Origin: Solicoccozyma terricola
Lineage: Eukaryota > Basidiomycota > Tremellomycetes > Filobasidiales > Piskurozymaceae
Reading direction: 5' to 3'
Assembly: GCA_001600875.1 (NCBI GenBank)
Contig: BCLD01000018.1
Span: forward strand, 703,488-767,487
Length of the DNA stretch: 64,000 bases
The translations under genes were made by a program, and so were the position numbers. A model generated the notes under the pieces. That model was not told the origin of the DNA, made no database searches, and saw only the letters and a list, made by a program, of their open reading frames with translations. This document shows, one piece after another, positions 1 through 11,787 of this stretch (its first letter is position 1; each line of letters begins with the position of its first letter).

Positions 1-175
1 GTGGAAGGGATCCAAAAATGTAGTGATTCACAGTCACTACACTACATTTCAGCTAACAGTGTAGTGAAGTGTAGTGATCTCTGGAGTGTAGTGTAGTGAT
101 GGTCAACCACACTATAAAATCACTACATTACACTACACTACACACCCACAGTGTAGTGTAGTTTGTGGATCGTAG
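1..175. repeat. AGTGTAGTG direct and inverted repeat cluster
   Basis: The motif AGTGTAGTG and its complement CACTACACT occur many times in both orientations in the first 175 bases. Several copies face each other. One pair is TGTAGTGA / TCACTACA around position 20-45. A longer pair lies at roughly 80-105 and 118-142, flanking a short AT-rich centre with TATAAAATC. The arrangement could fold into hairpins or a cruciform. No coding sequence is seen here. It may be the end of a larger repeat that starts outside the window. The function is unknown. Confidence 0.6.
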
Positions 176-810
176 AACAGTTGGTACGACACCAAAACTA
201 TACTTCGATATAGATCTCTTGGCATTAGAGTGATCCCCCCAGCAGCAGCAGCAGCAACAACCAACAGACATGACCCGGAGAGGATGATTTGATCTTCATC
301 TGCTCGTGGTGGATGTTACCAAAACGAATCGTGAAACCTGAAGATACTATATTAGGGATCGATGATGATTCATTTTACTCGGCGAAGTCGCAGAATAGTG
401 CTCGTGGAAGACATTAATTGAATGTAGATTGATGAACCCCTTCCATGCTCCAACAACCACTCTCACCATCATCCCTATCCCTATCCACCCATGCACGCCA
501 TCCCCCTCCCCCTCCCTCCACCCGTCGGTGATGTCGCCACCCATTACATAATCACGTCCCGCCCTCTAAAAATCCCCCGACTCGAACCAGCTGGCAAGCT
601 AATCCCATCGTCGATCTAATCAGTCAACCCCCAAGTTGATATCTACCACATCGTATTTGTTTATCTTGTGAGTGTCTCGCTGGTGATGAAAGGATAGGGG
701 AGAAATGAATGGGAATTGACCTTTGTTTTTTCTCGTTCAACTTGTTATTTTCTCCCCCTCCACACAGTTTATCATTTGTTTTGGTTGCTTTTTCTTTCCC
801 CCCCTCGATA

Positions 811-3552
811 ATGGCTCAACCCGATTCAGTCATTCCTGCTACAGAACATACCTCCGTATCATCAGACCTTCCTCCTCCTCCTCCCACTACTACTACTACC
901 GGCACTGCCGCTGACACGTCGGGTGTACCGGTTGCGGAATCGTCTACTTCAAAGAAGAAATCACGTCGGTTGAAACGAAGAGTTAGAGGTCGACGTGATG
1001 GGATCAAAGATGAAGTAGATGGGGAAGGAGGTGCTGATGGTGGTGGTGGTGGTGGTGGTGGTGGTGGTGATGATGAAGGATCAAACACGAGTGAAAGTGA
1101 AAGTGAACCATCGTCTTCTGGATCCGAGGACGACGACGAAGAAGATGAAGAAGAAGAAGAAGAAGAAGAGAAAGAGGAATCACCAAAGGATGAGATTGAA
1201 AATAAATCGGGAAATTCAATAACAACCAATGATACGAATGGGAAATTCAAATCGACAGCAGCTTGGGCTGATGTTACAGATGCTTTGGATGATGGTGATG
1301 AGGGTATACCAGTCGTTGGGATCGATGAATTTAATCGAAACGGATTGGAAGCAGGAGCAGTAGCAGCAGCAGCAGCAGCAGAAACAACAACAACCACGAC
1401 GGCGACGACGGCGACGACTACGAACAAAGGTGGTGAAGCAAATAGTAAGAAAACTTCAACTCGACCAGAACAAACGGAAGAACAGAAACGATCCAGAGCG
1501 TTATTGAAAAAAGAGAAATCAAAAGCAAAGCGATTGGCTGCGAAGATTGCCAAAAAGCCGGATGGTGGGAAGGACGTGATTGAACCTAGGGTTGCTTCGT
1601 CTTCAAAGGCCAATGTAAAGGATGAAAAGGTTGGAGTTTCAGTGGAGCAAGATGTCATCACAGATACGACAGCTGTACCGCCACCTACACAACAACAACC
1701 TCCTCGAGTATCCAATCGTCAAGCCTACCTAGCAAAAATCTCATCCGATCCATCATTCGTACCTCGCGTTGGTCGCTTTTGGACACACGATGAGCGTCAT
1801 TACGCTGCTGGTAAATTTGGACAGGGTGATTCGGAATACAGTGGGTTGAGGGAGATGTCGGATTATTGGAGGGGGAGAGGGTTTAGAGGGAGACCGAGAG
1901 GGTTTCCTATGAGGGGGATGGCGATCAGAGGGAGAGGTGGAGTGATGGGGGTGGCAGCTGGGGCTGGACATCTTGGTTCGGTATCACCAGCGGCGGCGAC
2001 GGCGGCGACGGCGACGGCGTCAACTTCGACTTCGACCTCGACAGTCGTTCAGCCAGTAACGGGAGGAAACGCCGAGGAACCATCGCAAACTTCTCAACCT
2101 GAACCTTCAAACGCCACGACAATCACCTCCAATATCCCCGTCAACGTCGGCATGCCTACTTTCGGTAAAGGCAGATGGGGAACTGGAACCAACCAAGCGG
2201 TGGAGAGGGACTGGAACCACGATGGGTACCTCCAACTTGCCAAAGAGGACGACAGGCGTGCTGCTCAACGCGCTCGAGGTAGAGGACGAGGGTACATTCA
2301 GCAACCCCGCGGTGCCGCTTTCCAGGCTAGAGGTGGGCGAGGTGGGAGGTTTGTACCTCCGCCACCTCCTGTCGCAACGGGTGTGACGGAATCTGAGCGT
2401 AATTTGGTCGATGGAACTTTGGCGACAACCTCCGTCGTCGTCAAGCTACCACTTCCTGCCACAACAATTGCGGAAGATGTCTCGCAAGCGCAAACAGCGG
2501 AGACGTCTCTCGAGATCCCTGAAGCGTCGGCGGATGTACCAGCCGTTTCGGAGACCGTTCCTTCACACGGTCTTCCCGCCGAACCGATCTCAGACTACTC
2601 TCATCTATCTGCTCCACCACTCGCCATCACCGCCGACATATCCTCGCTTCAACTTCAAGCTGAATATGCCGCCCTTCGTCAACAACAGGAACTCATGCGA
2701 CAAAAGGAGATCCGGTTGCAGGATGAAATGCGCCGCTTGGAAATCGAACAACAGAGGCTGCGAAGTGGGCTTGGGCCGGCTGTCATTTATGCTGGTAGTG
2801 AAAACGGTTCGATAGGAAGTGGTAGTGCGTCCGCCATGGCTCCTCCACAAGTCAATCTATCCAGCAGCGGCACGATGCTACCACCCGGCGTGGCCATGAC
2901 CGAAAATGGCTCGTTCTACGAGATCTCGACTGGTCAACCGGTCGTCTTCGTACCCACACCTTCCCCAGGTCCGAGCGGTTCCGTCAACGGTTACGAGCAG
3001 GGCTATCGAGCACCTCCAGTATCTCAACGGGCTCCTTACTACCCTCAGCAGAATGCCGCGCCGTACTATCAATCACCCATGACTCCGGATTATGCGTCAC
3101 CGCGTGGCGTTCCACAGCAGCAACATCGCCAGTCATCTGGTAGTGGATCTTACTACCCACCTGGCGCCTCGTCGATGCCACAGATGGGTGGTCGTGAGTC
3201 ACCTTACCAACCGGCTCCCGGACCAGGATATTTTGCGCTCCCCCGCCAGAACTCGAGGATTCAGATCCGCGCTCCCAATGCTTCTGGATCGCCAACCGAG
3301 GACATGGCCTCGTCGGTGTTGAAAAAGCATGAGCGCAAGTCATCGCTCTCCACCTCGTACCGACCCGACCAAGACATGCAGGCTAATGGCATGGCATACC
3401 CCGGTGGCCTCGAATACGGCTATGCTGGACAGCAGCAGCAGGATCAGTCAAGGTATTATCAACAGCAACCACAATACCCCGCTCAACCTCAACAATACCC
3501 TACCGGCGCTTACGGAGAATACGGTTATAATGCGCAGTACGGACAGTACTGA
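811..3552 (+). CDS. Barentsz/CASC3-like exon junction complex protein
   Basis: This is a long, low-complexity RNA-binding-type protein of about 913 residues in one coding exon. At about residues 310-335 it has the motif RVGRFWTHDERHY, followed by an RGG/RGR-rich stretch. This resembles the eIF4AIII-binding (SELOR/Btz) segment of Barentsz/CASC3, which clamps eIF4AIII on spliced mRNA. The N-terminus has a glycine run and a long acidic D/E run. A Glu/Arg-rich helical stretch lies near residues 610-650, and the C-terminus is rich in Pro, Gln, Gly and Tyr. I chose ATG 811 because the upstream in-frame ATG at 709 falls inside a likely 5'UTR intron (donor GTGAGTG at 668, acceptor CACACAG ending at 767). 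Btz-type assignments rest on one short motif, so the family call is good but not certain. Confidence 0.75.
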   Translation: MAQPDSVIPATEHTSVSSDLPPPPPTTTTTGTAADTSGVPVAESSTSKKKSRRLKRRVRGRRDGIKDEVDGEGGADGGGGGGGGGGDDEGSNTSESESEPSSSGSEDDDEEDEEEEEEEEKEESPKDEIENKSGNSITTNDTNGKFKSTAAWADVTDALDDGDEGIPVVGIDEFNRNGLEAGAVAAAAAAETTTTTTATTATTTNKGGEANSKKTSTRPEQTEEQKRSRALLKKEKSKAKRLAAKIAKKPDGGKDVIEPRVASSSKANVKDEKVGVSVEQDVITDTTAVPPPTQQQPPRVSNRQAYLAKISSDPSFVPRVGRFWTHDERHYAAGKFGQGDSEYSGLREMSDYWRGRGFRGRPRGFPMRGMAIRGRGGVMGVAAGAGHLGSVSPAAATAATATASTSTSTSTVVQPVTGGNAEEPSQTSQPEPSNATTITSNIPVNVGMPTFGKGRWGTGTNQAVERDWNHDGYLQLAKEDDRRAAQRARGRGRGYIQQPRGAAFQARGGRGGRFVPPPPPVATGVTESERNLVDGTLATTSVVVKLPLPATTIAEDVSQAQTAETSLEIPEASADVPAVSETVPSHGLPAEPISDYSHLSAPPLAITADISSLQLQAEYAALRQQQELMRQKEIRLQDEMRRLEIEQQRLRSGLGPAVIYAGSENGSIGSGSASAMAPPQVNLSSSGTMLPPGVAMTENGSFYEISTGQPVVFVPTPSPGPSGSVNGYEQGYRAPPVSQRAPYYPQQNAAPYYQSPMTPDYASPRGVPQQQHRQSSGSGSYYPPGASSMPQMGGRESPYQPAPGPGYFALPRQNSRIQIRAPNASGSPTEDMASSVLKKHERKSSLSTSYRPDQDMQANGMAYPGGLEYGYAGQQQQDQSRYYQQQPQYPAQPQQYPTGAYGEYGYNAQYGQY

Positions 3553-3754
3553 CCATAGCGAGAGAAAAGGGGAATCGTTGTATTTTGCCTTTAGTGTACG
3601 GTGTAGCCTTTGGAAACCCGCAAAAAAGCATATTCATGGGTAGCAAAGATCATTAAATGTGCATGGGTCGTCGTTAGCCTACGTACAGCATCAGTCAGAG
3701 CGGCGAGTCGTGACATGTTCAGGAAAAGGACCGTGGAAAAGAGGGGGAACCTTG

Positions 3755-6442
3755 TTACTTTGCCGCTGAAGGAGTGCCGGTAGCTGGCGCCCGTCGTCCA
3801 GCGATCAGGCCTTGAAACTGTTCGGGCCGAGCAAGGTAAATATGGTGAACCTGAGAAGCCGTTATGACATTCCCCGACTCACAAAGTTGGAAAGCACCTC
3901 CGCTGAAGAACCTTCTCCAGTAGGGGAGGTAACCTCTCGGCCAGGCGTCTGTTTGTGACCGTATAGTCAGCATCAGCATCAAGCGACTGGTACGACATGA
4001 CTCACTCTCTTCACAGCCTGCTCTTGTCCACCCTCCATCTCCCTCATCGCTATTTCCACGCTCGGCATTGTCAACCCGACTCCCGCCATGGGACCTACGA
4101 CGCCTACGCCTCTGCCAGCACCCAATCCATCGTCGACTACACGGGATGACGATTGACCAGACGCGCTGCGAAACGCTTTACGTGGATCCCGATGAGGGTC
4201 TCGCATGAGGATATCTAATTGTCTCGATAGGAATTCTTGTTCTGGTTCTGCCCGAGTGATTTTTTCTTGTGGGTGATCGATCTATTAGAGGGGGGGGGGG
4301 GGGGATTTTAGCTTAATGGAAAAAAATGGACAAGGTTTTTGCGAAACTGAGACTCACCCTCATCCCGTTTTCCAGATCAGGAATCACTCCACTCCAAATC
4401 TCCTCGACGCCTTGCTCTTCGTCATCCATCACCACACCCTCTTCTCTCCGCGGACGCAATCTCTCCAAACTATTATCCCAATACTCGCCTACTTTTCTCG
4501 GCTCAAAGCCATCTCTGACCACATTAATCTTACCCCATGAATCCCACCCGGTAGGAACCATCACCGCGTTTCTATCAATGACATTCGCGCGGAATGGGAA
4601 AGTGAATCGAGATCCTGTACCGGAAGGTGAAACACGAGGAGGTTCTTTATTTATGCTTGATGTGGGTGTTTGAGTTGATTCCTCGACGGCATGAAGAGGA
4701 GGTGGAATTGAGTAGAGGCGATGGAGGATATATGAGCGAAGATGAGTGTATGTTTCTAGTCTGCTTTGTGAAGTATAGAACAACGCTGCTCCATCTATTC
4801 CCCCGGGAAATTCGCTCTCAATCAGCTTACTCCCTTCATTGTCCACTCCATTATCAAATCCAGCAGGCCGACAAAGAAAAAGGGGAAAAAGAAAAAAAAA
4901 AAAAAAAAAGCCTCACATTTCATTCCGACGCATCTTAACATTTGTTGAATCCAATCAACACGTTCATCCCAAACCCAAGCTCTTTCTCCACTTCCACTAC
5001 GTTTCCCAGTAAGAAGACCACGAGATGATAATTGATCTCCTATTGAGTCGATTAGATCTGATTTCGTACAGACTATGATTATAGGTACACCTGCTCTGTT
5101 TGGAGGTGGTTTTACTACGTTTAGTTGCGCGAAGTACGCGGATGGAAGGCGGGAGGTGGATGGATAAGGGACGTATGGAAACATACTTGTTATGTGTCAA
5201 TACACCATCTCCAAGAGGTAATGGTTCACCACCAAGTCCATATGCGCTTGCGCTGAACGAATTCATCTGAGTTGATTGTCCATCCGATGTGGGAGTTGGT
5301 TCGATATAGTATTGAATAAACGATTGGACTTTTTTTTTCAAGCCATTCCAAAGCGTAAAAAAAGTCAGTAAGCTGGGAAAGGACATATGAAGGAAGACGG
5401 GAAAGAACATACGACGATCATGACCTTCTTCAACTTGTTGAACTGAAGACGAGGAGGATGTCCATTTATCAATCCATGATAACCATCTTAACAATTCTTC
5501 CATCTACGATAATGAGGGAAACCCCAATGATTTCCTCGGGCATACTTCAGCTAGGTTTCCATTGTAAGGGAAGGTTTTTTGGTGGGCTTACCATCAAGTG
5601 TGGTTTTGTCCAATCTAGTACTACGATGATAGCGGTATCCTGTTTCAAATGAGAAAAAATGAAAACCCCGCGTGGTCGGTATATGATTAGAAGGGATGGA
5701 GCGTTTTCTTTGTACGAATTTGGGAAATTCCCCCCTGACACTCACGGTAATTCTTTGATCACCGACTACGAGCGGTATTAAACCCCTCGCTGATTCTTCA
5801 GATGATGCTACAGAGTAAATCGATAGTGGTGGTGTTGTTTCTACGAATGGACGAACAAAAGTAACGGAAATACCAAATGTCAGACCCCGGGGGAGGAGAG
5901 GAGGAAACGACGGACTGACCCATATCACCGTCTTCTGAAATATCAACCCATTCATATCCTACAGGTTGGATTGATCTCTTTGCGCTTTCATCATCTTCTC
6001 TATTATCTTTCCGACGTGGATTAATCCGCTCTGCGACGGAGGAGGGACGAGAAGTTGTTGGGATATCAAGAGATGATCGTGGTTGTTTACCATTTTGAGA
6101 GGTTGTCGATCGGATGAGGGATTCTACTAGTGTTCGTTTACCATGATGAGGTTCACCTGATCGGACCGTGAATATCCGTGTATGAGTGATCGATGATCGT
6201 GGTCCTCTGTGGGTGGGTGGGTGGGGCGGGGAAGAGGGACAAACGATGGGACACTCACCGAGAACGACTACTTGTTTTCGAGGTAATCGTTGACCTCGTC
6301 GACTTGCGGATTCGAGGATTTCCGACCAGAGGTTGGTGGTGTTTGTGGTTGTGGTGTTTGTGGTTGTTGCTGTTGCTGTAGTATGGTGGGTGGTAGTGGT
6401 CGGTGAGTGGAGTGGAGTGGTGGGTGAGAGTGCTGTGGACAT
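3755..6442 (-). CDS. Cytoplasmic dynein light intermediate chain (DLIC)
   Basis: This multi-exon gene encodes a dynein light intermediate chain, the subunit that links dynein heavy chain to cargo adaptors. The N-terminus (ATG at 6442) is Thr-rich, then comes LWSEIL, RLPRKQVVVLG and a P-loop-like GEPHHGKR, joined across an intron that begins after the first base of the first Gly codon. Further exons give AIIVVLDWTKP, the helical MEELLRWLSWIDKW, the G4-like VPIIIVCTKSDL, and the conserved DNSLERLRPRREE and VMVPTGWDSWGKI stretches. The last short exon (from about 3821 down to 3755) is joined at GTGAGT/AACAG. The P-loop has Arg where Ser or Thr is usual, suggesting weak or no nucleotide binding. 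A run of about 14 C (sense strand) lies in the intron near 4280. The gene is divergent from AKR1, only 163 bp apart. Confidence 0.88.
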
Positions 6443-6605
6443 GGTGAGGTTGATGTTGGTTGCAGTGAGGGATGTGCTGTGAGGGATGTTGAGACGCGTC
6501 TCTTGTCCGAGCAGCAGCTGATGACGAACAGCCTCAACCACCACCACTCCATCCACATCCACAGCCACACCCACACCGCAGCTTGTCCGTACACCACACC
6601 ACACC
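6443..6605. promoter_or_regulatory. Bidirectional promoter, DLIC / AKR1
   Basis: Only 163 bp separate the ATG codons of the divergent DLIC and AKR1 genes, so both promoters and 5' leaders must share this space. It is rich in CACCAC/CCACACC repeats around 6538-6605. No clear TATA box is visible. Confidence 0.5.
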
Positions 6606-9600
6606 ATGGCAGCCGCAGCCGCACATCCTACTGCACGCCCATCATCATCATCTCCCCCTCTCGTCGTCTCTCCAAAGGCAGGACCCACAAGCGGCACCAC
6701 AGTTGACATAGACCATGTCGAGGATCACCATGTTCGACATGACGTCCGTACAGAGGATAACGTTGGAATGCAGACAGTGAGAGAATTAGAGGATCAACCA
6801 ATTGTGAGAGTCGTCATCATGGAACGAATCATACACTTGACAACCACAAAAAAGCCAGTCACTCATCGTTTCGAAATTTCCTCATCATCGGTCCCATATG
6901 TCCTCCTTCAACCCCCCCCCCCCCCCCCCCCCCCCCCNNGTCTCATGTCGTACCTCTTAGCCTACAATACACACCTTGGCACAAGCAGGCGATGTAACAG
7001 GTCTACAACGTCTTTACACAGAATCAGATGGAAAGATAGATTTGAATTCTAGAGATGAATCAAACGTCACAGCATTACATTGGGCTGCTATAAATGCTCA
7101 TGTTTCTACATGCCAGTGAGTTTTTTTTTTTTTTGGCCTGTTACTTTAACTTTTCCTTGCTCTTTGTGTGCATGGGAGTGGTGAAAAAAAAAACCCCCCA
7201 CTCAATCCATTACTTACCTTTTCCCTGCGATTTATTAGGTGGTTACTTGAACATGGAGCAGATGTTGATCCAATAGGTGGTGATCTAAAAGCTACTCCAT
7301 TACAATGGGCAGCTAGATCAGGACATCTTTACATCCTACATCTACTTCTCAGATATAACGCAGATCCTTCAATATTGGATACACAAGGCTTTAATACTTT
7401 ACATTTAGTAACTCATTCGAGCGTCGTGATGGCTTTGTTGTATATGTTACATCAACCAGTGGCGGTTGATGAAAAGGATGGAGATGGACATACCGCTTTG
7501 ATGTGGGCTGCATGGCAAGGTGAGTTGGGGGGAGCGCAACGATCAAAGGACAATTGGTGCGTGAATAATTCCTTGCTGATGAGAGTTCCTCAGGTGACGC
7601 AATATCAATCGACCTCCTCCTTCGACACGGAGCATCCGTTTCTTCCACAGATTCAACTCTCCTCACTCCTTTACATTGGGCAGCGGTGAAAGGTTCTCGA
7701 GCATGTATCAAACGACTGGTAGAAGCAGGTGCGAATCTAGAATCAAAGGAAGAAAATGGGAAAACACCGAGAGATTTGGCAGATGAATTAAAAGCGTTGG
7801 AACCTTGGGTAGCAGGATTGAAAGATGCAGGAATGGATGAAGGAGGGAGAAGAATTGGGAAAATGATGGGCGAGGTGGGTCCAATACGATGGAAGAGGAG
7901 AGAATGGAAAATGGGAAACGGGGGCGAGCGGGATGTCATTTTACTGATTTATTTCTTCCCATGCGGTACCTGTTTGTGTCGCAGAGAGCAACAAAGTATA
8001 CAGTCATGTTTGGTCCGACGATTTTCCTATTTCTCATCTTTTGTGCGATGAAATTACCTGCGTATTCGGGTATCCCTCTAGCTATTGGACTGTTCTTTGG
8101 AATGCATCATGTGAGTGGCCGCGGGGGGATAAAACTCTAGTCCGCTTCTGACTTCCCCCCCCCCCGGGGGGGCCGGCTGCAGCTCCTTACCCGCGTCGTC
8201 CTCGGATCAAAAGGAATTGGCGATGAAGTCGCTAGATCGCCCTACTTTGCTGCAATCATCGGAGCGAGTCAGTTCTGGGTTGGATATTGCTGGATAACGC
8301 GATTGATACTAGGTGAGAGCAAACACCTACGTCGAGTTTCCGGGTGACGCTACATGACTGAAAGATGTATTTGATCCCCCCCCCCCCCAACCCCCAGGTA
8401 CTCCCGGTCATCTCATGTTGAATGCAATTTTCGTAGTATCCTTCATCGCGTGCTGTGTGAGCTTTTATAGATCGATCGTGTTGGATCCAGGGTGGTCAAC
8501 GAAGATAGAGAATGATGAAGAGTTGAAGGAGGTGAGTGTTTTCGTCGGTGGAGGGAGGGTTAAGATCCATTACGAGGATATTTTGCATCTGACTTACTAG
8601 CGCGTGTTGATATCAGGTCATTGAGGATTTGACATCAAGTGGAAGATTGAATGGCACGGTGTTTTGTATTAGTTGCATGGTGAGCAGGATTTGGGCGCTC
8701 TGAAAAATTCCCCAACCTACAGTCGCTGATTATAGTGTACTTTGATGGAACGGTCCAGGCTAAGAAACCACTTCGAGCTAAACACTGTAGGATGTGTAAT
8801 CGATGTACGGCGAGGTTCGATCAGTGAGTTGGGGAGGGGGGGTGGATGGGAGTTTTTTGGGTTCGATCAAAGTAGTAATTGCCGTTTCCATTTTCCTTCT
8901 CATCAGCCACTGTCCTTGGATATGGAACTGTGGTGAGTGTGTGTGTGTGTGAGGGGGGGGGGGGGGGGTCAACGTCCTGTACATCGTCGGTCAAACTGAC
9001 ATTTGGATTGTTCCACGCTCCCCGCCCCCCCCCCCCACCCCACCCTCTCTCAAGTCGGTTTCAATAATCATCGCGAATTCCTAATTTTCGTTGGAACGCT
9101 CGTGGTCGGTGTCTCTACGTTCACTATTCTGACCGTACATTGTGAGTGATCGCCGTGTAACGAGGTGTACCAGTATTTAACCTCCCCCCCCCCTTCTTCC
9201 CCCCCTTCAGACTTTTCTCAAAACATACCGGAAGACGTATACCCATCTCCATCCGATTCATCCCTCCCATCCGCCTATCCAACAATCTGCAACATCACTC
9301 CATCTCTATGCGCTGCCTCACATTACGACTCTTTCCTCCTATCCACCACCACATGGTCCGCTCTTCAATTAACATGGACGATTTTACTCCTTGTTTCTCA
9401 AATATGGCAAGTTTGTAGACAGATGACGACGTTGGAGGTTTCTAATGTTGGGAGATACGGTTGGATGGGTGGACAAGGAGGGACGAGTTTGAGGGAACAA
9501 AGTGGAGCGTTGGCGAAAGCGATGTCGGGGAAGGGTGGTGGAGGTGGTGGTGGTGTTGCAGGAACGAGTGTGTTTGCTCAACGTGGTGATGGTGGCGGCG

Positions 9601-10399
9601 GTGGGGATAGGAGTGCTGTTGGGAGTTTAACAGCTTTGGGTGCTGGGTTTGGTCCTGAAGGGGTAGATGAAGAAGGTGGGATGTTGCTCGATGACGATGA
9701 TGAGAATACACCTGCTATTGGTGTTAGGTCACCGATGAGGAATGGAGGACATTCACATCATGGTCATGGTCATGGGCGACGACATTCACATCGTTTTGGA
9801 TTTGTAGGGAAGATATGCAAGACTGCTTCGTTGGCTATGGGTGGACCGATGGGTCAGTTGTTGGGTTTGGATAGGTTTACAAAGGGGAAAGCAGTCAAGG
9901 GTTTGACTAGTAGTGGTGGGAATCCATTTGATTTGGGTGTTGTTGGAGTAAGTGGAGCCGCGGGGTGGCCCCCGGGGGGGGGGGGGGGGGAAAGGTTTCG
10001 CGAGGACTGACATGATTTTCTTCCCCGATGTTTTTTTTCTCTCTCTCAGAATTGTCAAGATTTTTGGACAAAGGGTGGTACACTCGATGTAGACTATCGA
10101 ACACTCTACGAGATACCTTCTGAAGGTGAGCTTGTGTTCTATCCCATGGACCCGTCTTGTGTAGTCTATTAACCCCCAACCCCCCCAACCGCCCCCGCCC
10201 CCGCCACCGCCACTGCCACGTCATTACAGGATTCCGTGCCCGTCGTCGGAACCGACAAATGAGACGGACGACGATGGCATCTGGGATTGGACTAGGTGTG
10301 AATGGGTTGACGAGTTTGTTGCCTGTGCATGTGGATAGGGGCGGTGATGGGTATGAGCTTGTGGGAGGGAGGGAGGGAGGGGGTGGGGGAGTGATGTGA
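6606..10399 (+). CDS. AKR1: Palmitoyltransferase Akr1 (ankyrin repeats + DHHC)
   Basis: Akr1 is a Golgi/endosomal multi-span protein S-acyltransferase. The translated exons give an N-terminal low-complexity leader, then at least five ankyrin repeats (for example [53 protein letters not shown]), two membrane segments, a cysteine-rich domain ([23 protein letters not shown]), two more membrane segments and a His/Gly-rich tail. The catalytic DHHC is intact but its first His codon is split by an intron (8824-8906). At least eight introns are implied; several carry long C or G runs, including one with two Ns (6938-6939) beside a C run of about 30. The start is the first ATG after a 163 bp divergent promoter. 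The tail ends [12 protein letters not shown]. Exact borders of the first introns are uncertain because of the homopolymer. Confidence 0.9.
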
Positions 10400-11787
10400 C
10401 CGGTGACTCCCCTCCCCACCCCTCCCTTCCCCCCCATGGTCGCTTAAATCCATATTAAATGTGAATAATAATAATCAATCTAATCACTGTGTTTTCCCTG
10501 ATATAACCACGTCCCCCCCGTACCGCCCCCCCATCCCCCCCGTCTCAACAACAAATAAACAAATCAACAAGGTGACATTCCCCGCACACACAGTACATCC
10601 TCCGTACACACACACATCCACCACCCCACCCCGTCTCCACACCATCCACCACCCCCCCACACCACACACACAACACACACCACCACACCGCCCACTCCCT
10701 CCACCATCACTCCGGGCAGCAAGTCGCGTTGACCAACCCAAACCCATCGACGCCACACTGGACGGAAGCTTGTTCGGCGTTATCTCTCTCCGTCTCAACA
10801 CATCCCTCTCCCACTCCCACTCCCATTCCCACTCCTACTCCCACTCCCACCTCCCACCTCCCACCTCCTTGCTTCCGACGTGCCATCCCCCGCGATAATA
10901 TCAAAAGATACAATCTAGTCGTCGTCGTCGCCATCGAATCGAAACGAAAACAAAAAACGGGTCGAGTCGGATCTTTTTTTTCCTCCTTTCTTCCCACATA
11001 CCACCCACCCACACACACACCCACTCACACACACCACGGCGAGGAGGAAGCGTTGGTGATCATTTGCATTGGATAGAACGGACAGAGTGTCTCGTATTGG
11101 GTTCGCGTTTCGCATCAATCAAAAGTCCATCCGATATCGAGTCCGTCCCCTCCCCTCTTCCCATCACCACACCACACCACCCCACACCACCACACCACAT
11201 CACCATCACCATCACCATAACCACCACCACACCATTCACTTCACTCGCCGTCGCGATTACCACATGAGACCACCCTCATCCACTGGCGTGGCCATTTGTG
11301 ATTCGGATATCAACGAATCATCATTCGGGTGGTATTGATTTTTTCTATTTCTCTATTTTCGTGGGGAATAATAACAACATACAACAACAACATACAAACA
11401 ACAACAACAAACAAATAAACAAATAAATAAAATAAAATCCAAACCCCTTTTCCGAAGGTTTTCGATCGGAAGTTGGGATAGAGGACGAGGTGGGTTTATT
11501 TTTGTTTCCTTTTTTAAACCTTTGGTTGGGTGTGGAATACATCAGTTCGGTGGGGAAGGAGAGATGTTGATGTCTTTGGTTTATATTACCGTCCCCCCCA
11601 CCCCACCCCACCCCTACTCTTCATTCTACAGCAACCCGTATAGATCATTCCAGAAATTCAAAACCTCGAATCACTTTCCCATCCTCCTTTTCCCAAGAAA
11701 TACATCCCCCCCTCCTCCCCCCCTCCCCCTTCTTCTCTCTTCTCTCTCCACCTCTGCGCCACTACTACCACCACTACGACCAACACA
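10400..11787. other. Intergenic region, AKR1 3' end to WHI3 promoter
   Basis: About 1.4 kb with no gene I can support. It is made of CA-, CCA- and CACC-rich simple sequence (about 10580-10720, 10800-10870, 11010-11040, 11160-11240), then an A-rich ACAACAACAA/AAATAAAT stretch (11370-11430) and a CT-rich leader just before the WHI3 ATG. It probably holds the AKR1 3'UTR, the WHI3 promoter and the WHI3 5' leader. Short open frames here read as low-complexity His/Pro/Thr or Val/Gly and look like by-products of the repeats. Confidence 0.6.

Noticed and set aside
709..810. Upstream in-frame ATG of the Barentsz/CASC3-like gene
   Set aside because: It lies inside a likely 5'UTR intron (668-767) and adds a hydrophobic Phe-rich stretch not expected in this family.
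816..1715. Long minus-strand open frame of 299 codons
   Set aside because: It is antisense to the Barentsz/CASC3-like exon and reads as Ser/Val/Pro low complexity caused by the repeats of the real gene.
10461..11338. Several open frames in CA/CCA-rich DNA
   Set aside because: Their products are His/Pro/Thr or Val/Gly repeats that follow directly from the simple sequence.
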